A stretch of DNA of 64,000 nucleotides from Calliphora vicina (GCF_958450345.1 NC_088780.1:155850726-155914725), one strand, 5' to 3'; shown: positions 22,844 to 35,219, numbered from the stretch's first letter. Notes: generated from the sequence alone by a model not told the origin. Program-made: numbers and translations.

Positions 22844-24354
22844 CTTATCTTCTTATTTCCAACAAACATATGTTTTGGCATTTATTTGTATTAAGAATAT
22901 TTTGACTGTTAAACTTTAGTAAAATGTTTGACCTTCAAAAGCAAACATATTTTTCTCATTAGTTTTTATTTATACTGTCTGCATTTTCCATCAGTGAAAC
23001 GCATTATCAAAACAAAAGTTTCTAAAACAAATTTCATTACATTTGATGAACTTTAAACAAACACATTTTATTATTGTATTACTATGTAGATACTCAAATG
23101 ATAAGTAAAGTCAAACAAAGTAAATCTTAAATAAAAATCTTTCTAACAAGTCTATTTTTAGCCTTAAACCAATAGGAAACCTTAAACCCAGAAAGAGATG
23201 AGATTTATTTAATGGTGTTTCCTCAAACCCAGAAAATGTGTAAGAAAAAAAAAACAACTGATTTGATTTCTTATCAGTTTGATGACTGATGACATTTAAA
23301 GACTAGAGAAGACAAGAAAAAAAAAGAAATAATAAATAAAAATCACAGTATTATTTCTTCTTATGCTTGCATGTGTTGTGATTTAATATTGTTGGTTGGT
23401 TGTTTGTGTTTTCTACTGCTTTACTTTACAGCTCTTCTGTGTTTCCGTTTCCTTTAATGTCTGATTGTTTATTTTCATGTTTTATTTTCACACATTTTAT
23501 GGGAGAAATTGTAGTCGTAGTTTGCAGAAATGTCAGTGGTAAAATAGAATATTAAATTTTAAACAAAGTGCCACTTTGACACATAACTTACGTTGTTAGC
23601 TAGTAAAAACTGTCAATAAAGCTGTTATTATTTCTGGTATTTTAGAAAAAAATTTAATAAATAAGAATCGAGGCAAAAACGAAGAAACTATTTTAAAGGA
23701 AAATCTAGTTATGTATGTATGTTTAAACCTAAATCTCAGCTATGAAGTCTAGTCAATATTCCCTATGAATTTGATATATTTTTAAATAAATCCATAAAAA
23801 TGTGTTAAGTTAATGTTCTTCTACTTTTTCTTTTGTATTATTTTGTAAATTTGTAAACAAATATTCAGCTTCTCTCCCTTTTAAATCATTTCTATTATTC
23901 TCTTTTACATCCTGCTCGCTGTCAACTTGACAGCTTTTTATATGAAAATAAGATTTGTTTATTGTAACAATAACAACTCTGGTAATTTAATAGAGAAATT
24001 GTCATTTTCATAGTTTATGTTTATTGTTGGAAAATACATATTTATACCATAAAAGAACTTAACTAGAAGTTGTTTATAACAAATGCAATCATTGTTTTAA
24101 ATCTCCCAGAGGCATTCCATTTATACCCAAACTTTAAATGAAATGTTTACTTATTTCTTTGTTTATTTCTATTTCTATTATTAAAACAATGTGATACTAC
24201 TTCCCACATTTGTTTAAGAAAATAAAATTTTAATAATGTAATATAAAGAAACACAGAAATCTTCTTAGTGTAATGATGATTTAAATAAAAATTTAATAGT
24301 TATAAGAGAAATTTATTATAATCGAAGTAACAAAAATAGAAATAGGCTGTATTT
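22844..24354. other. Unassigned AT-rich sequence
   Basis: No gene, RNA or clear repeat was seen in about 1.5 kb. Confidence 0.4.
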
Positions 24355-24999
24355 TACAATTATGGTTGTGTAAAAACATGATGTTTGTAGCTTAACATAT
24401 TATGGTTGAGCCCAAACATATTATGATTGCAGCATAATCATAATATATTTATTTTTCAACCTAACTATTAGGAGTGTTTCATGTCAAGTGAACAAATTTT
24501 TAAAACCGATGTCTTCCGATGAAATTTACACCAACGTTAGTCCTATTAGATAATAGTTCAGACACAATTTTTCAACAAGATCGGTCAACAACTCTCTGAG
24601 TTTTGACTAAACAGGTGTTTTTTCTCATCCAAGTAACTTATTGTTCACATGATTGTATCAACCATATATATGGTTACAGTAAACAAATATATGTTTGTTT
24701 CAACCATATTTATGGTGAATAATTTTATCATAATATGTTGTTCTAAGATTATGATAAGCCTTAAGCCGAGAGCACCATAATATAATAAGTCCTTCATCAT
24801 ATAAATGGTTGTCACAAACATATATTTGTTTACTGTAACCATATATATGGTTGATACAATCATGTGAATCGTAAATTAACCATATTATGGTTACCACAAT
24901 CATGTAAATGGTTACTGTGACTATAATATTGTTAAAAAACTTGTAACAATATTGAAATGGTTACAGTAACCATGCCCAACTATATTTTTTCTCTGCGTG
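24355..24999. mobile_element. Relative of the CACGCAGAG-ended TIR element, left end missing
   Basis: The right terminus is tttttctctgcgtg (ends 24999). The body contains many cataatatg/accatatatatgg palindromic words like the 1808-2663 element, though the actual sequence is largely different. It is interrupted at 24475-24640 by the end of another element. Confidence 0.6.
24475..24640 (+). mobile_element. End fragment of the gcatttcatgtcaagtgaac element
   Basis: Matches the reverse complement of 14440-14632: tttcatgtcaagtgaac, gatgtcttccgatg, ttagtcctattagataatag, cagacacaatttttcaacaa, and caggtgttttttctcatcc. It sits between two halves of the TIR element around it. Confidence 0.65.
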
Positions 25000-26270
25000 T
25001 AGTCATTGGACGGGCTTCGACGGTCTTGTTTTTTGGCAAGCTATATAACATTCTTAGAAAAAAAATATATCAGTATATTTGAGACCCAAGTTTAAAGGAC
25101 TATAACATGAAAATGGAGATGCCCATAAATATAAGATATACATTTTATAGAAGCCTATATCAATGTTTATCTATGTTTTGAAGTATGAATTTCTATATGG
25201 TAAAACAATTGAGATATATCTAATTTAGTAAAGCAGTAAAATATTAAAAAAATAACGAAAATATGATTCAAAATTTGGTGAACTTCTGTCGCTTCTGTCG
25301 AGAAAACGAAATGTCCAATTGAAAAACTCATTTGTATTGGAGGAGAGCAGATAGTCAGCTTCCGAAAAAACTTAGTTTTTCCAAATTCTGAAGATACCGA
25401 TTTTCATAATTTTGTCCACCTAGATTTTGATTTGGAACCACAGTTCTCCCCTTATACTAACTGAAAAAAATGTTTTAAGTTAATGTCTGAGAGAATTCTT
25501 ATTGTCAGAGTTATATTGTGGAATTTTATGGGGATCATTTTTGTGGAAGATCTTAACCCTTTAGCTCCTCACTTTAGGGGTCAATTTGACCCTTTTTTTG
25601 AGAAAATCAAATAAAGTCCTTTCAAAAATTACATTTAAGGATTCAAATATTCTACGAAAATTTTTGCCGTAAAATTTTAGTGGGGGTCACCAAAGATACC
25701 AAAGTTGTAAATAAAGCTCTTTACGCTTAATTCGCAAGATTACACGCCATCTTGGGTCTCACATTTAAAAAAAAAATCGCCAAAAATCCAAGTAAGATCT
25801 TTATGAGATGAAATATAAAATATAAATAGTCCTTAAGGAGATCTACAAAGTTTATGGACTATATGTTTATTCTACAAAAATTATCTACTCAATATGCCCT
25901 TTCGGAATTATAGGATCGCTATTCTGTTAAAAAAAATACAAAAAATTTTAAAATTATTGTTTTCCAAAATCAAAAACTTTTTTAAAATTTTTTCAAAATG
26001 GATCCCTTTTTTCCAAAAGAAAGCTTAGTAGGAGGTAAGTTGTATAACTATCAAAATAAATGTTTTGTATCTCAAGACATACCATTCCTAAATGGAAAGC
26101 TTAGGTCTTTTCTTTAAAGACCATTGTAGTCGATTAGTGGAATGCGAATGGGATATCTATATGTTTTGTAACTCAAGACATAAAATTTTTGTCTTGAGAT
26201 CTTAGATCTATTCTTTTAAGAGCTTTTTCGTCACTTTGTGAGTGGGATATATATGAAGTTTCAGGCGTGA
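25000..26270. other. Mostly unassigned; possible piggyBac-like end at 25554
   Basis: At 25554-25598, tTTAACCCTTTAG is followed by ggggtcaatttgacccttt, a sub-terminal inverted arrangement reminiscent of piggyBac-like ends (TTAA target, CCCTTT start). No matching right end or transposase was found. At 25975-26210, the phrase ttgtatctcaagacata occurs twice as part of a short diverged repeat. Otherwise nothing was seen. Confidence 0.3.
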
Positions 26271-26274
26271 TTTA

Positions 26275-26705
26275 TCATGGGCAAGTAATTTGATTTCTCC
26301 CCAACTTTTTTTCATGGCAGTTCCACTTGGGTTTCTTCATTTCTGTAGCAAGTGGCATTTGCTTAGTTTCGGTTCACAATCTGACATTAGTTATTACATT
26401 TGGCCAGAAGATACGTATGATTCTGTGAAGGCATTGGTTAACAAACACTTGCAGCTATTGGATAGCTCAGGATGCAGCATTTCATGTTTTACAGCCATAG
26501 AATAGGATTGACTTCATGTTTGTGTTGAATGGATTTCAGCATACCAAAGGATTGTCTGGCTTTTGTGACGCGGTTTTCAATGTCCTCCTTAGAGCCACCA
26601 GTCCTGGTCGCGCTGATATGAACAGCAATATCTTAGTCCAGGTCTCCCAAAGAGCAGCGATGTTACTCCGTTTCCTCGTGGTCTTCATAATGAAAACATT
26701 TGCTG
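26275..26705 (-). pseudogene. RTE-type LINE relic, C-terminal part of endonuclease/reverse transcriptase ORF
   Basis: Minus-strand frames carry GGSKEDIENRVTKARQSFG, FYGCKTWN, LQVFVNQCLHRIIRIFWPN and KKPKWNC, in the order found at the end of ORF2 of insect RTE-clade LINEs. Those end in xDIxxRIxKAR...LYGxETW...FxNxCLRxILxIxWP...RRKWxWxGH. Stops and frameshifts between the pieces show it is dead. The plus-strand open frames here are antisense shadows. Confidence 0.8.
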
Positions 26706-26759
26706 AAGATATTAGATGGAATGTGTTTTGGCTTAACCATGATATGATTGTGATGTAAC

Positions 26760-27086
26760 CATAATATGTTCTCCATCATCTAAAAACCTAATGCTGCAAA
26801 GTTCAGAAAAGTCGGTTGCTCATTTTATTTGAAGTTTTGAGTTCAAAATACTTTCAAAATTAAATGTGAAAAAAATAAATCAAATTAAAAATAATTTTCG
26901 TATTTCATTTACCTATAGATTTTCAATATATAATATACACATTTTGTGGCATTGCACTGCACGGTGGTAAATTCCGACCAAAAATGTTTTTTTTTTGTTT
27001 TTTTAATTTTTATAAAATTTTGATAGTAAATTTTTCTTAATACTTCAGAATATACAGTATAATTATTATTTTGGCTACAAAGTAAC
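26760..27086. other. Unassigned sequence
   Basis: Nothing recognised other than poly-T tracts and one cataatatg word at 26761-26769. Confidence 0.35.
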
Positions 27087-27088
27087 TA

Positions 27089-27626
27089 CACTCAGGTCTC
27101 ATTTTATGCGGATTCAAATTTATGCGATTTTTAAATTTACGATTTTTTTTTGGAATTTTAATAGATTTTAAAATTTTAGATGTTTTTTTTTTAATTCTAG
27201 TGATGAAAATGGTATTTTACAATATGATTATATCATCTAGTGACGAAAGTGACGTTGAACCAATTCCTAAACGATGCCAAGAATTATTCAGTCATTCAGA
27301 TTGATTGATACATATTTACAGAATTTCCTTAAAAAAAGTTTTACCTTAATTTTTGGATTATTTTCTGTGATTAATGAATCAATATTATATTTTTGTTTAT
27401 TTTTTTTAAAGGGTTTTTGTTTTTACTGTTTAAGTAAATGAAATAAATATAGTTTTGTTGATTTTTTTTATGCGATTTTGCTTTGGTTTTTTAATTAAAA
27501 TTTGAATTTATGCGGTTTTTCAAAATTTTGGAACGAATCATTAGTTTTATATGAAGCTAGAGTATCGTTTTATGCGAATTCAATTTATGCGATTTTTTTG
27601 GGAACGCATAAAACGAGACCTGAGTG
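27089..27626 (+). mobile_element. Pogo/Tigger-like 538-bp deletion derivative
   Basis: The TIRs are 22 bp with one mismatch (cactcaggtctc(a/g)ttttatgcg), and both ends are flanked by TA (27087-27088 and 27627-27628). That is the hallmark of the Tc1/mariner/pogo group. Sub-terminal copies of tttatgcgattttt repeat inside. A short reading frame ending SSSDESDVEPIPKR...SHSD and a stop at about 27303 looks like an acidic transposase C-terminus left after internal deletion. Confidence 0.8.
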
Positions 27627-27628
27627 TA

Positions 27629-29094
27629 TATGGTTATTTATAGAGCTGTAAAGTCAAAGGATTTGTCTTGCCATTTTAATATTAGAAATATGTGATTTTT
27701 TTACTTTTGAATCAAAGTAGCCTGTGCTTTTTTCTTTAAAGTTTGATGATTTTATAAAACAGTTAGCAGTTAACCATTCTACGTAGTTATTAAGGAGTTT
27801 TTGCGTGTTCTTTTTATATAAAAGTGAAGTGATTAGGAACTAGTTTTAAATCAATAGAAACTAAATTAAAAAAAGTTTGAAAGGGCAGAACAAATTCATA
27901 TTTTTCACATTTTTTTTTGGTATTTTTTGGTCAATTTCAAAAATTATGTAGGTTTGAGAGTTATTTGCGTCTATGCTGATTTGCCAAACAATGTATTTGT
28001 ATGTCGAAATTTTTTCAATGGATCACACCTAAGAATGTATGTTATTTTTAATTATAAACCTAATTGAAGCCATTTACAAAACTTACTTTTTTCGATACTT
28101 TTATAACGACAATGTTTATTTGGCCAACTCCTGTATGCAATTTGTAATATTTTTTTGCGATGGATCAAGTAGGTTTTTCTTAAATGTACACCAAATTTCA
28201 GGCATTTATATGAATAACCTAACTTTTCCGATCATTTCAAAGCGTCCATGATTGTTTGGCCAAACCAATTTTTTTTCGATCACATATTTTTTTCTTTATT
28301 TTTTAACTAAATTTCAGTCACTTATATGCAATTTGTTTAATACTTTTAATAAAATCACGAGTTTTTTGAAATTTAAAAGTTTAAAAATGTCCAAAGGACA
28401 CCTAAGAATATGTGTTTTTTTTAAACAAATTTTACCATATTTGGTCAAATAACTTGTGTTTTTTCATTAGTCTTAAGTGAAATTAGTGATATGTGTTAAC
28501 TGTACTTATTCCTCCTTCTATTAACGTTACTTATTAGCTTCATCATTATCATCATAATGATAACTAGCACGTGTTTTAAATGCTTAATACCCATAATTAG
28601 CAACTTGCGTATAAAATTTCTTAAATGGACAGTGCTGATGTTACCAACATAAAACCGAATTTATATTACCTTCAATTAACTTTGTAGAAATCTTATAATA
28701 AACTTACAGTTACATTATTTATTGTGACATTCAGACGCAGACAAAGTTTGTAAGCAGACATAAAAATTATTTATTTTTTTTTTTGTTTTACTGGTTGCCA
28801 ATGTGAAGCATGTCGCTAAGCAATAATTTTTTTTTTGGATTCGATGTTGGTGTGATTTGGTTTATTTTATTATTCTTTTGTTTTATTTTAATACAATTTT
28901 CTATGTAATAAAATAAATAAAATTTAAGAAGTACAACGTTTACACAAAATTGAATACTGTAAATTTAAAACCAAATTTACATTCTTCTTTATTGTGTTCT
29001 TGGAATATTTCCGACAAAAGTGAAATTTTACTTATTATTTTTATGATTATTTTATAGATATTTTTAAGATTGGCTCACAGTTTTGTTCATAACA
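27629..29094. other. Unassigned; weak internal repeats
   Basis: At 28010-28450 there are two diverged modules (aaatttcagg/tcatttatatgca and caatttttt). No protein or RNA was recognised. Confidence 0.35.
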
Positions 29095-29480
29095 TCCCAT
29101 CAGTTCTAGGAGACTGTCCCGAACTAGTGATTTTTACCTATCAACTAGTTACATAAATAGCATTTACTAAGCAGAGGGTCAATAGACCCTTTTGGGTAAC
29201 AATGAGACTGTCTGATTAGCTGGTTCAAGTTACAAACCGTTAAATTCAAATAGATAATGCTATTTCGTAACAATATGATTATAATAATGTGCTGTCTCTT
29301 AGTCTATTCCACTGTTATTATCAATAAAAAAAAAATAAATAAAAACGTGTATCCATTAACAACCCACTGTCTTCTAGTCTAAGGTCATAGACAATTGTAT
29401 CTTTATAATGACTTTGTGCTCAGTCATAATGATACAGGCGCTAAATTATCCCATTTTATTGTTGAATGATTTTTGTCCAA
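29095..29480 (-). repeat. Family E (CCCAGCAGTT) fragment
   Basis: The reverse complement of tcagttctaggagactgtccc, gaactagtgatttttaccta and caactagttacata matches the right side of the fragment at 1-270. The terminus here reads cccatcagttct. The match becomes weak beyond 29230. Confidence 0.5.
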
Positions 29481-29848
29481 ACTGTCCAACATATGATTAA
29501 TTCATTTTGCTACATTTTGCCATCACTCATACGTCTTGTATGTTGAAAGGGATTTGTGGACAGGATACTGTGACATATTTTTTTAGCAACAAAAATGAAA
29601 ATATAATAATAGTTTGTAGGTTTATTGTTCATATATTATTATCATTAAATTATATATGTTTCTTCTTTGTGTAATTCTATAATTTTTGAGGTCTTTTTAG
29701 CAAAATTAATTCGTATGCAGAAATTTGATGTTGTGTTTTATAGTCTGTATATCAAAAATAGATTAAATTTTATCAAAATTGAAGTAATTGAATTAGTGGC
29801 AACTATGTTATACATAAGCTCTGTTAAATTGTTAAGACTTTAACCATA
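29481..29848. other. Unassigned sequence
   Basis: No feature seen. Confidence 0.35.
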
Positions 29849-29900
29849 GTTATGACCAGGGAAACTGGAAATATGCTCTAAAAAAAGCATTTTAGGCGCT

Positions 29901-30150
29901 TCAAATATGCAGTAACAACTTTAAAATATGCTCTTTAAATTTAAAAAATATGCTCTTAAAAAAACAAACTTTTACATAATTTTTAACCAAAAAAAATTTA
30001 CTTAAATTTTCAAATAAAAATCGTTGTCTATTGGATCTGAAAACATTTTTATACATAGAAAATGTTCTTTCGACATCAACTGATGTTACAGGAGCAAATT
30101 TAAAAGACAATATTTCTTTAACACTTAGAACGGTTAACTTTGAATTATAA
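29901..30150 (-). pseudogene. hAT transposase C-terminal relic
   Basis: The minus-strand frame reads VKEILSFKFAPVTSVDVERT then FSMYKNVFRSNRQRF and NLSKFFLVKNYV. The PVTSxxVERxFSxYKxxxxxxR pattern is the hAT dimerisation region. The coding sequence upstream is replaced by the family B insertion, so the gene is a remnant. It is a different hAT lineage from the one at 15178. Confidence 0.8.
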
Positions 30151-30206
30151 CTAAAATTTGATATTTAGATGGAGATATTATTAAAATAGTGCTTATTTTA
30201 TATTAA

Positions 30207-30470
30207 AACAAGTAAGAGAGATATATTCGGCTGTGCCGAATCTTATATACCCTTCACCTAATTATACTTCAAAATAAAAAATTTAAATATTTTTAGGTGA
30301 ACAAAAATTTTTTTTCAGTTTTTTAATTTTTTGGAAAAAAAAAATTTTTTTTTTTAGTTGAACATTTTTTTTCAGTTTTTTCATTTTTTGGATAAAAAAA
30401 TTTTTCGAATTGTTATTTTAAATTTAAAAAAAAAATTTCTGTTTTTTAAATTTTTTTTTGGTGAAAAGCC
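30207..30470 (-). mobile_element. Family B fragment, copy 2 (3' part only)
   Basis: Starts aacaagtaagagagatatattcggc and shares tgccgaatcttatataccct; it runs into poly-A/T and lacks the GTCY core and the TATACCC hairpin end. It is nested in the hAT element. Confidence 0.65.
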
Positions 30471-30806
30471 ATGTATTTTTCAATTTTGAATTTTAAACAA
30501 AGGAAGTAAAAACCTGTAACACAACAGCGAAAAATAAGTAAGACAAAATTTGTTTTTGATAAACTCAAAATATGCTATTAAACAGTAAAATATGCTCTAA
30601 AAACGCAAAATATGACATAAATATGCTCTTAAAACAAATATATGCAAAAATATGTATTTAAGGGTAAAATATGCAAAAATATGCACTAACAAATCAATGC
30701 CAAAATTCTTAAATAGTTCTGAAACGTGTAAATATCTTATCCATGTGCTCATTAGACTCACCAGAAAAAACATGCATTTGCATATTTTGGTTTCCCTGGT
30801 TATGAC

Positions 30807-31668
30807 TTAAAGACAAATACAAATTGTTTTATATATGACTAGCTAATCCGTTACGCATCGCCACCTAATAGTTGCTTAAAATAGTGATTTAAATGGAAAA
30901 AGGACGATTATCTGTGGTCACTAATATTTTCAAACTTTAATTGATTTTTCATATGAAAATGAAACAAAAAAAAAAAAAACGATTTTTCATATGAAATTTA
31001 AATGAGACATTAATGTGACTATAAGTTTGATAATAGGGGTCCAAACGAAAAAAGGGCAATAATCACTTCATTTTCAACCAATTCAAAATTGTTGAAAATT
31101 AAATTGTTGTTAAAGGCTGGATAATTGGAAGAGATGTTCAAACTCTCTGAGCCGAAACAAAATTGTTTAGATTTTGTTACTCAGAACATTTGGACAAATG
31201 AATATGGAAAATAGAAAGAAATAAAACGAAGTAATTAGTATATTTTCGAATTATTTATTCAATTGTTTGGACAATGGATTCTTACCACTAAGGAACAATA
31301 TGAGTAGGATAACGAAGTGCACAGTTCAGAGTTAGACTTGTATCTCTCGCGAAAAAAAGTATTTACGAACCTTGACGTTTAATTTAGTACGTAATGACAA
31401 GTGGAATTATACTGCAACACATAGCATTCTGCATTAGTATATATTGAGGAAAATAGGAATTGCAGGGAAATTAGGAAAATCGCTAAGTGTTGCTTTTGGC
31501 GTAAACATAAATGATGCATAAACGTGACTATAAAATCGGTAATTTCATGAATTTTCATTTCATTTACCATATGTTTCTCAATTCATAAATATAGAAAATT
31601 CAAAAAGTGCCATTAAGAATAAGAAAAAGTTTCCACTTAGAAAATTCAAAAGGTACCAGACAAATAAA
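30807..31668. other. Unassigned; possible repeat end at 30839
   Basis: gactagctaatccgttacgc (30838 onward) resembles the end of common insect dispersed repeats and is roughly inverse to 12520-12543. No gene seen. Confidence 0.3.
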
Positions 31669-32033
31669 AATAAGTAAGAGAGCTGTGCCGAATCTTATAT
31701 ACCCTTCACCAAATTATACTTTAAAATACAATTTTTAAATATTTTTAGGTAAAAAAAATTACATATTTTTTTTCAAAATTTACAATTTTTTTAAATTTTT
31801 TTTTTTTATTTTTAATTTTTTTTTTAAAATTTGTGAAAAAAAATGTGTGACAAAAAATTTTTTTTGGTGACAAAAATTTGGGTTACAAATATTTTTACCG
31901 ATTTTGACTCATTGTAGGTCCAACTTACTATAGCCTTATATACATCGCTGCAATGGACTTTGCAATAAATATCATTAGATATCCATATATTAATATAGAC
32001 ATTAATGACTTAGTAATACAGATATACATAAAA
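31669..32033 (-). mobile_element. Family B fragment, copy 3, abutting family A copy 4
   Basis: Begins aataagtaagagagctgtgcc, then runs through the poly-A/T tract, ttgactcattgtaggtccaa and attagatatccatat. It stops inside aatgacttagtaat...gatatac, where family A begins. The most likely reading is that the family A element landed in it; the remaining part of family B is not seen after 32708. Confidence 0.65.
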
Positions 32034-32708
32034 AACAAGTAAGAAAGTATGGTCGGTCAATACCCTACACTAAGTAAAACAGCAAAAACATTTTTCTTTT
32101 AAAATTTCAATAATTTATATTTTTGAGTGATTTCCGAAAGTGGGCCTTATATGGGAGCTATGACCAATTATTTACCGATCACCATAAAATTAGGTCGTGT
32201 GATGTATGTCTATATGAAAGTTATTGATGGTGAATTTTGTATGTATACCAACATTTTTAAGAGATTTTTGCACGTTAAAGTGATTTTCGGCAGCGGGTCT
32301 ATATGGGAGCTATAACTAATTATGGACCGATCGTAACAAAATTTGGTGACATGAATTTTGTATATATAAAACTTATTTGGAGCGCAATTTGTGGAGATAC
32401 ATTTATAAATTAAACATTTATGATCGATAAAGTCCAATTTTGGGAAGGACATTTGTATGGGGGCTAGGTGAAAAAATGGACCAGTTTCAATAGGCTTCGT
32501 CCTTGGGCCGAAAAAATGATATGTTCCAAACTTTATCGAAATATCTTCAAAATTGCGACCTGTACTCTGCGCACAAGGTTTACATGGACAGCCAGCCAAC
32601 CAACCAGCCAGACGGACATCGTGAGTGTTAGACTAATATTTTTGGGCTTTACACACATCTGCACAAACGCATTATACCCTCCCCACTATGGTGGTGTGGG
32701 GTATAAAA
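32034..32708 (-). mobile_element. Mini-me/DINE-1-like element, family A, copy 4
   Basis: Starts aacaagtaagaaagtatggtc. The 3' hairpin arm is broken here (ggtcggtcaataccctac). It retains both gatcggtccataatt-type modules, the core ccagccagacggacatcg and the TATACCC hairpin end. The 129-codon minus-strand frame at 32210-32599 spans these modules but resembles nothing. Confidence 0.75.
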
Positions 32709-33969
32709 ACTGGCTTAATAATTTCTGATACAAATTTTTTCTTAATAATCACGTTTTTACCATGTATGGTAGTTTTCTGTCCACATTGAATTTAAATTTG
32801 TTTAGATCAATTTAAATAAAAACATATTTTATATAAAAAAGTACCAAAAATAAATACAATTTGTATTTGATATTTTTTTTGGATGTAAAGAATACGATTT
32901 AAAATTTATTTCTATGTTTATTGATTTAAAAGGTAAAAAATACAAGTTTTTTGCTCTAAAATATTAGAATTTCAAAAAAGTATCAAACACCTGCCCACTT
33001 TTTTATATCGATGAAGATGCATTTTAAATTTGTTTGTTTCTTTATTTCTTTAGAAGATATAAGGTTACCGAATTTACTCGTTTTGAATTTTCAATAATAT
33101 CTTCTTAGTGGAAGAATTGTAGTAGTATGTTAAAAAGAAATTGAAAAGATAATAGGTCTGTTCATTTACTTTCCCAGTAAATACTTGCAACGAGAGAATA
33201 AAATCAAAATTTACAAAATTACTCTCTTAAATTCTCAAAAATAGTAAAAAGTAAATGAACGCTTTTTCAGTAACAATTGTTTTATACACACAATTTTCTT
33301 ATTTTATTCCTTTTGAAATGTATAAATACTCACATTTTCTTCAATTTTATTGAAAATTCTTTTTTTTATATTTTTTCACCACAAAAATAAAATTGTAAAT
33401 AAATAAACAATAACACAAAACATATGAAATATAAGCTGCTAAATATTACGATTTCAAAATAGAAGACTCTCCAAAATTTATACTCTCTTGATTTTTTCTC
33501 TTTTTTGAGTTAATGAACGCTTTTCCAGTAATAATTGTTACTAACTAGTAACAGCTTTTAGTTATTGAACAAAGCTAATAATTGTTTATTGTATTTTATT
33601 GATTTTCTCTCTAAATATAAACAATAATATAACAAATAGTCAAACCATAGCAGAACAAGCAAGGTACAATTATTAGAAAGTACGTTCTCAATTATACATT
33701 CCCTATAACGTCAAACAAAAGAAAATTAGAAAAAAACAAAACGAAATGTCTAAGACAAAAAAAATAATTAAACAAATTTTTGTGTATTTACTTTTTTTCC
33801 TAAAATATTCAATTCAAATTAAATTTTTTCCAAATAAATATGTGTTAGTATTAATATAACGTGCAAAACATTGAGAAAACAAAATAAAAAGTGATTAGAG
33901 TAAATGCGTTATTTGACGTTGTAGGGGTAAATATTGAAAACTCTCCCTAATAATTGTACCTGGTTGGTT
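32709..33969. other. Unassigned AT-rich sequence
   Basis: Nothing recognised. A diverged direct repeat of a phrase near gagttaatgaacgctttttcag occurs at about 33240 and 33510. Confidence 0.35.
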
Positions 33970-34365
33970 CTACCATGAGTCAAACCAAGGCGTATCTAAT
34001 AAGGTGACGTCGAAAAGCCAGCTGACTATTTTTTGCTCGATTTGTTTTTTCACTTCTAGCTGTCAAAGTTTGTTTACATTTCTTTATCAATTTAAATTAA
34101 CGTTTTTGTTTCTTTTAATAAAAAATATAAAATAGTAGAAAAGTGAATAATTGATAATATAAAAGTGAATGGAGTACTTACTGAAAGTAAATTTCACGTA
34201 TTTATTTATTTTCACCCCTGTTTTTGATTTTTGCAGTCTGCTGTTGTTTAGCTGTTTGACAGCTAGCAAATAATTTTACAAAAACAAGGTACATGTTGTT
34301 TTTGGTAAAGTTGTATTTGTTGTAGAATTGGGTATACCTGTAAATAAATTTGCCTTGAGTCAAAC
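33970..34365. mobile_element. Possible short TIR element (gtcaaaccaaggc ends)
   Basis: The left end gagtcaaaccaaggcgtatct is roughly inverse to the right end atttgccttgagtcaaac. Internal inverse words agctgtcaaagttt and gctgtttgacagct also occur. Non-coding. The ends are imperfect and the TSD is unclear. Confidence 0.35.
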
Positions 34366-34979
34366 AATAAAAAACACCAACATTTATTTTAGTCTTTCTT
34401 ATGTATTTAATACAATTAAATATAATAAACGAAATTGATAAAATGGCTCAGAATCACAATATTTTTCGTATTTAAAAGGAGATTTTTTTTAAGAAAAAAA
34501 AAAAAAATCATGACACATTTTTGCAAGCCTTTTGTGACAACGACCTAAAACTAAAGAAATGAAGGATTCATCACATATTAAAAGATAAACTCACTCAGTC
34601 ATTCATTCATTCATTAATACTTTCAGCTTAACAGTTTTTAAAGACTTGTCTCAATAACTGTGATGCGTATTTGAAAAAAATCATGTATTTTCTTCAAAGC
34701 AGTTGTCACATACAGTTTTAATAAATTGTCCCAGTTTCTTGACATAATTGTTTGCTTTAGCTTAAATTTATGCTTTTGTATTTACCCTGTTTTCATCTGC
34801 GATGTTGTTTATACTAATCAGTCATTTGAGCTGACAACAATCAAAATGACTTGATTTTTATATAAAATTGCTGCGAATAAAGTAATTTTCCAATTGCTTA
34901 AAATGGTATTTTTGCGTTAGTTTATTTATATTTATTTACTTAGACATAATGTGATTAAGCTTATTTTTAAACCACTAAA
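34366..34979. other. Unassigned AT-rich sequence
   Basis: Only a short cattcattcattcatt tract (about 34598-34613) is notable. Confidence 0.35.
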
Positions 34980-35095
34980 AAAATAGGCTTGTCATTCCGT
35001 TTATAACATATCAAAATATTAATCGTAGAAACAAAAGTTATATATATTCTAAGGTCTTATAACATTCTAAGATGATCTAATCTGTTTGTTCGTCA
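34980..35095 (+). mobile_element. Family C fragment
   Basis: Contains cttgtcattccgtttataac, atcaaaatatt, atattctaaggtc and cattctaagatgatctaatc, as at 13890-13930 and 14636-14680. Confidence 0.5.
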
Positions 35096-35124
35096 ATTTT
35101 TACACACCCTTCATTTCCATATTT

Positions 35125-35219
35125 TGTTCAGTGATGAAGTACTCTTTTGGGATAAATGGCAATGTAAACAGCATTGCTGCATTTGGAAAGATGATAATCG
35201 TCAAGCCATTCACCAATAG
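35125..35219 (+). pseudogene. IS630/Tc1-mariner (DDE_3-type) transposase fragment
   Basis: The plus strand reads FSDEVLFW, then CKQHCCIWKDDN. This corresponds to the FSDEAHFWLNG..NKQNCRIW block around the second catalytic Asp in insect IS630-like transposases. The fragment of about 95 bp ends where the mariner copy begins. Confidence 0.65.

Larger units (their letters stand above)
29857..30798 (-). mobile_element. hAT element with exact 8-bp TSD, carrying a nested family B fragment
   Basis: Exact 8-bp repeats gttatgac (29849-29856 and 30799-30806) flank inverted ends cagggaaac(t/c). The sub-terminal regions are full of aaatatgctct words. It contains a transposase relic on the minus strand and a family B fragment at 30207-30470. 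Terminal CAGGG and an 8-bp TSD are classic hAT features. Confidence 0.85.

Noticed and set aside
20037..22881. Minus-strand frames of 67-98 codons inside the satellite
   Set aside because: They repeat with the monomer and contain no family motif; similarity between them is satellite similarity.
26290..26758. Two plus-strand frames of 71 and 80 codons
   Set aside because: The minus strand carries an ordered set of RTE LINE motifs at the same place, so these are antisense shadows.
32210..32599. 129-codon minus-strand open frame, one of the longest in the window
   Set aside because: It lies wholly within family A copy 4, and shorter versions recur in other copies with stops. No protein resemblance.
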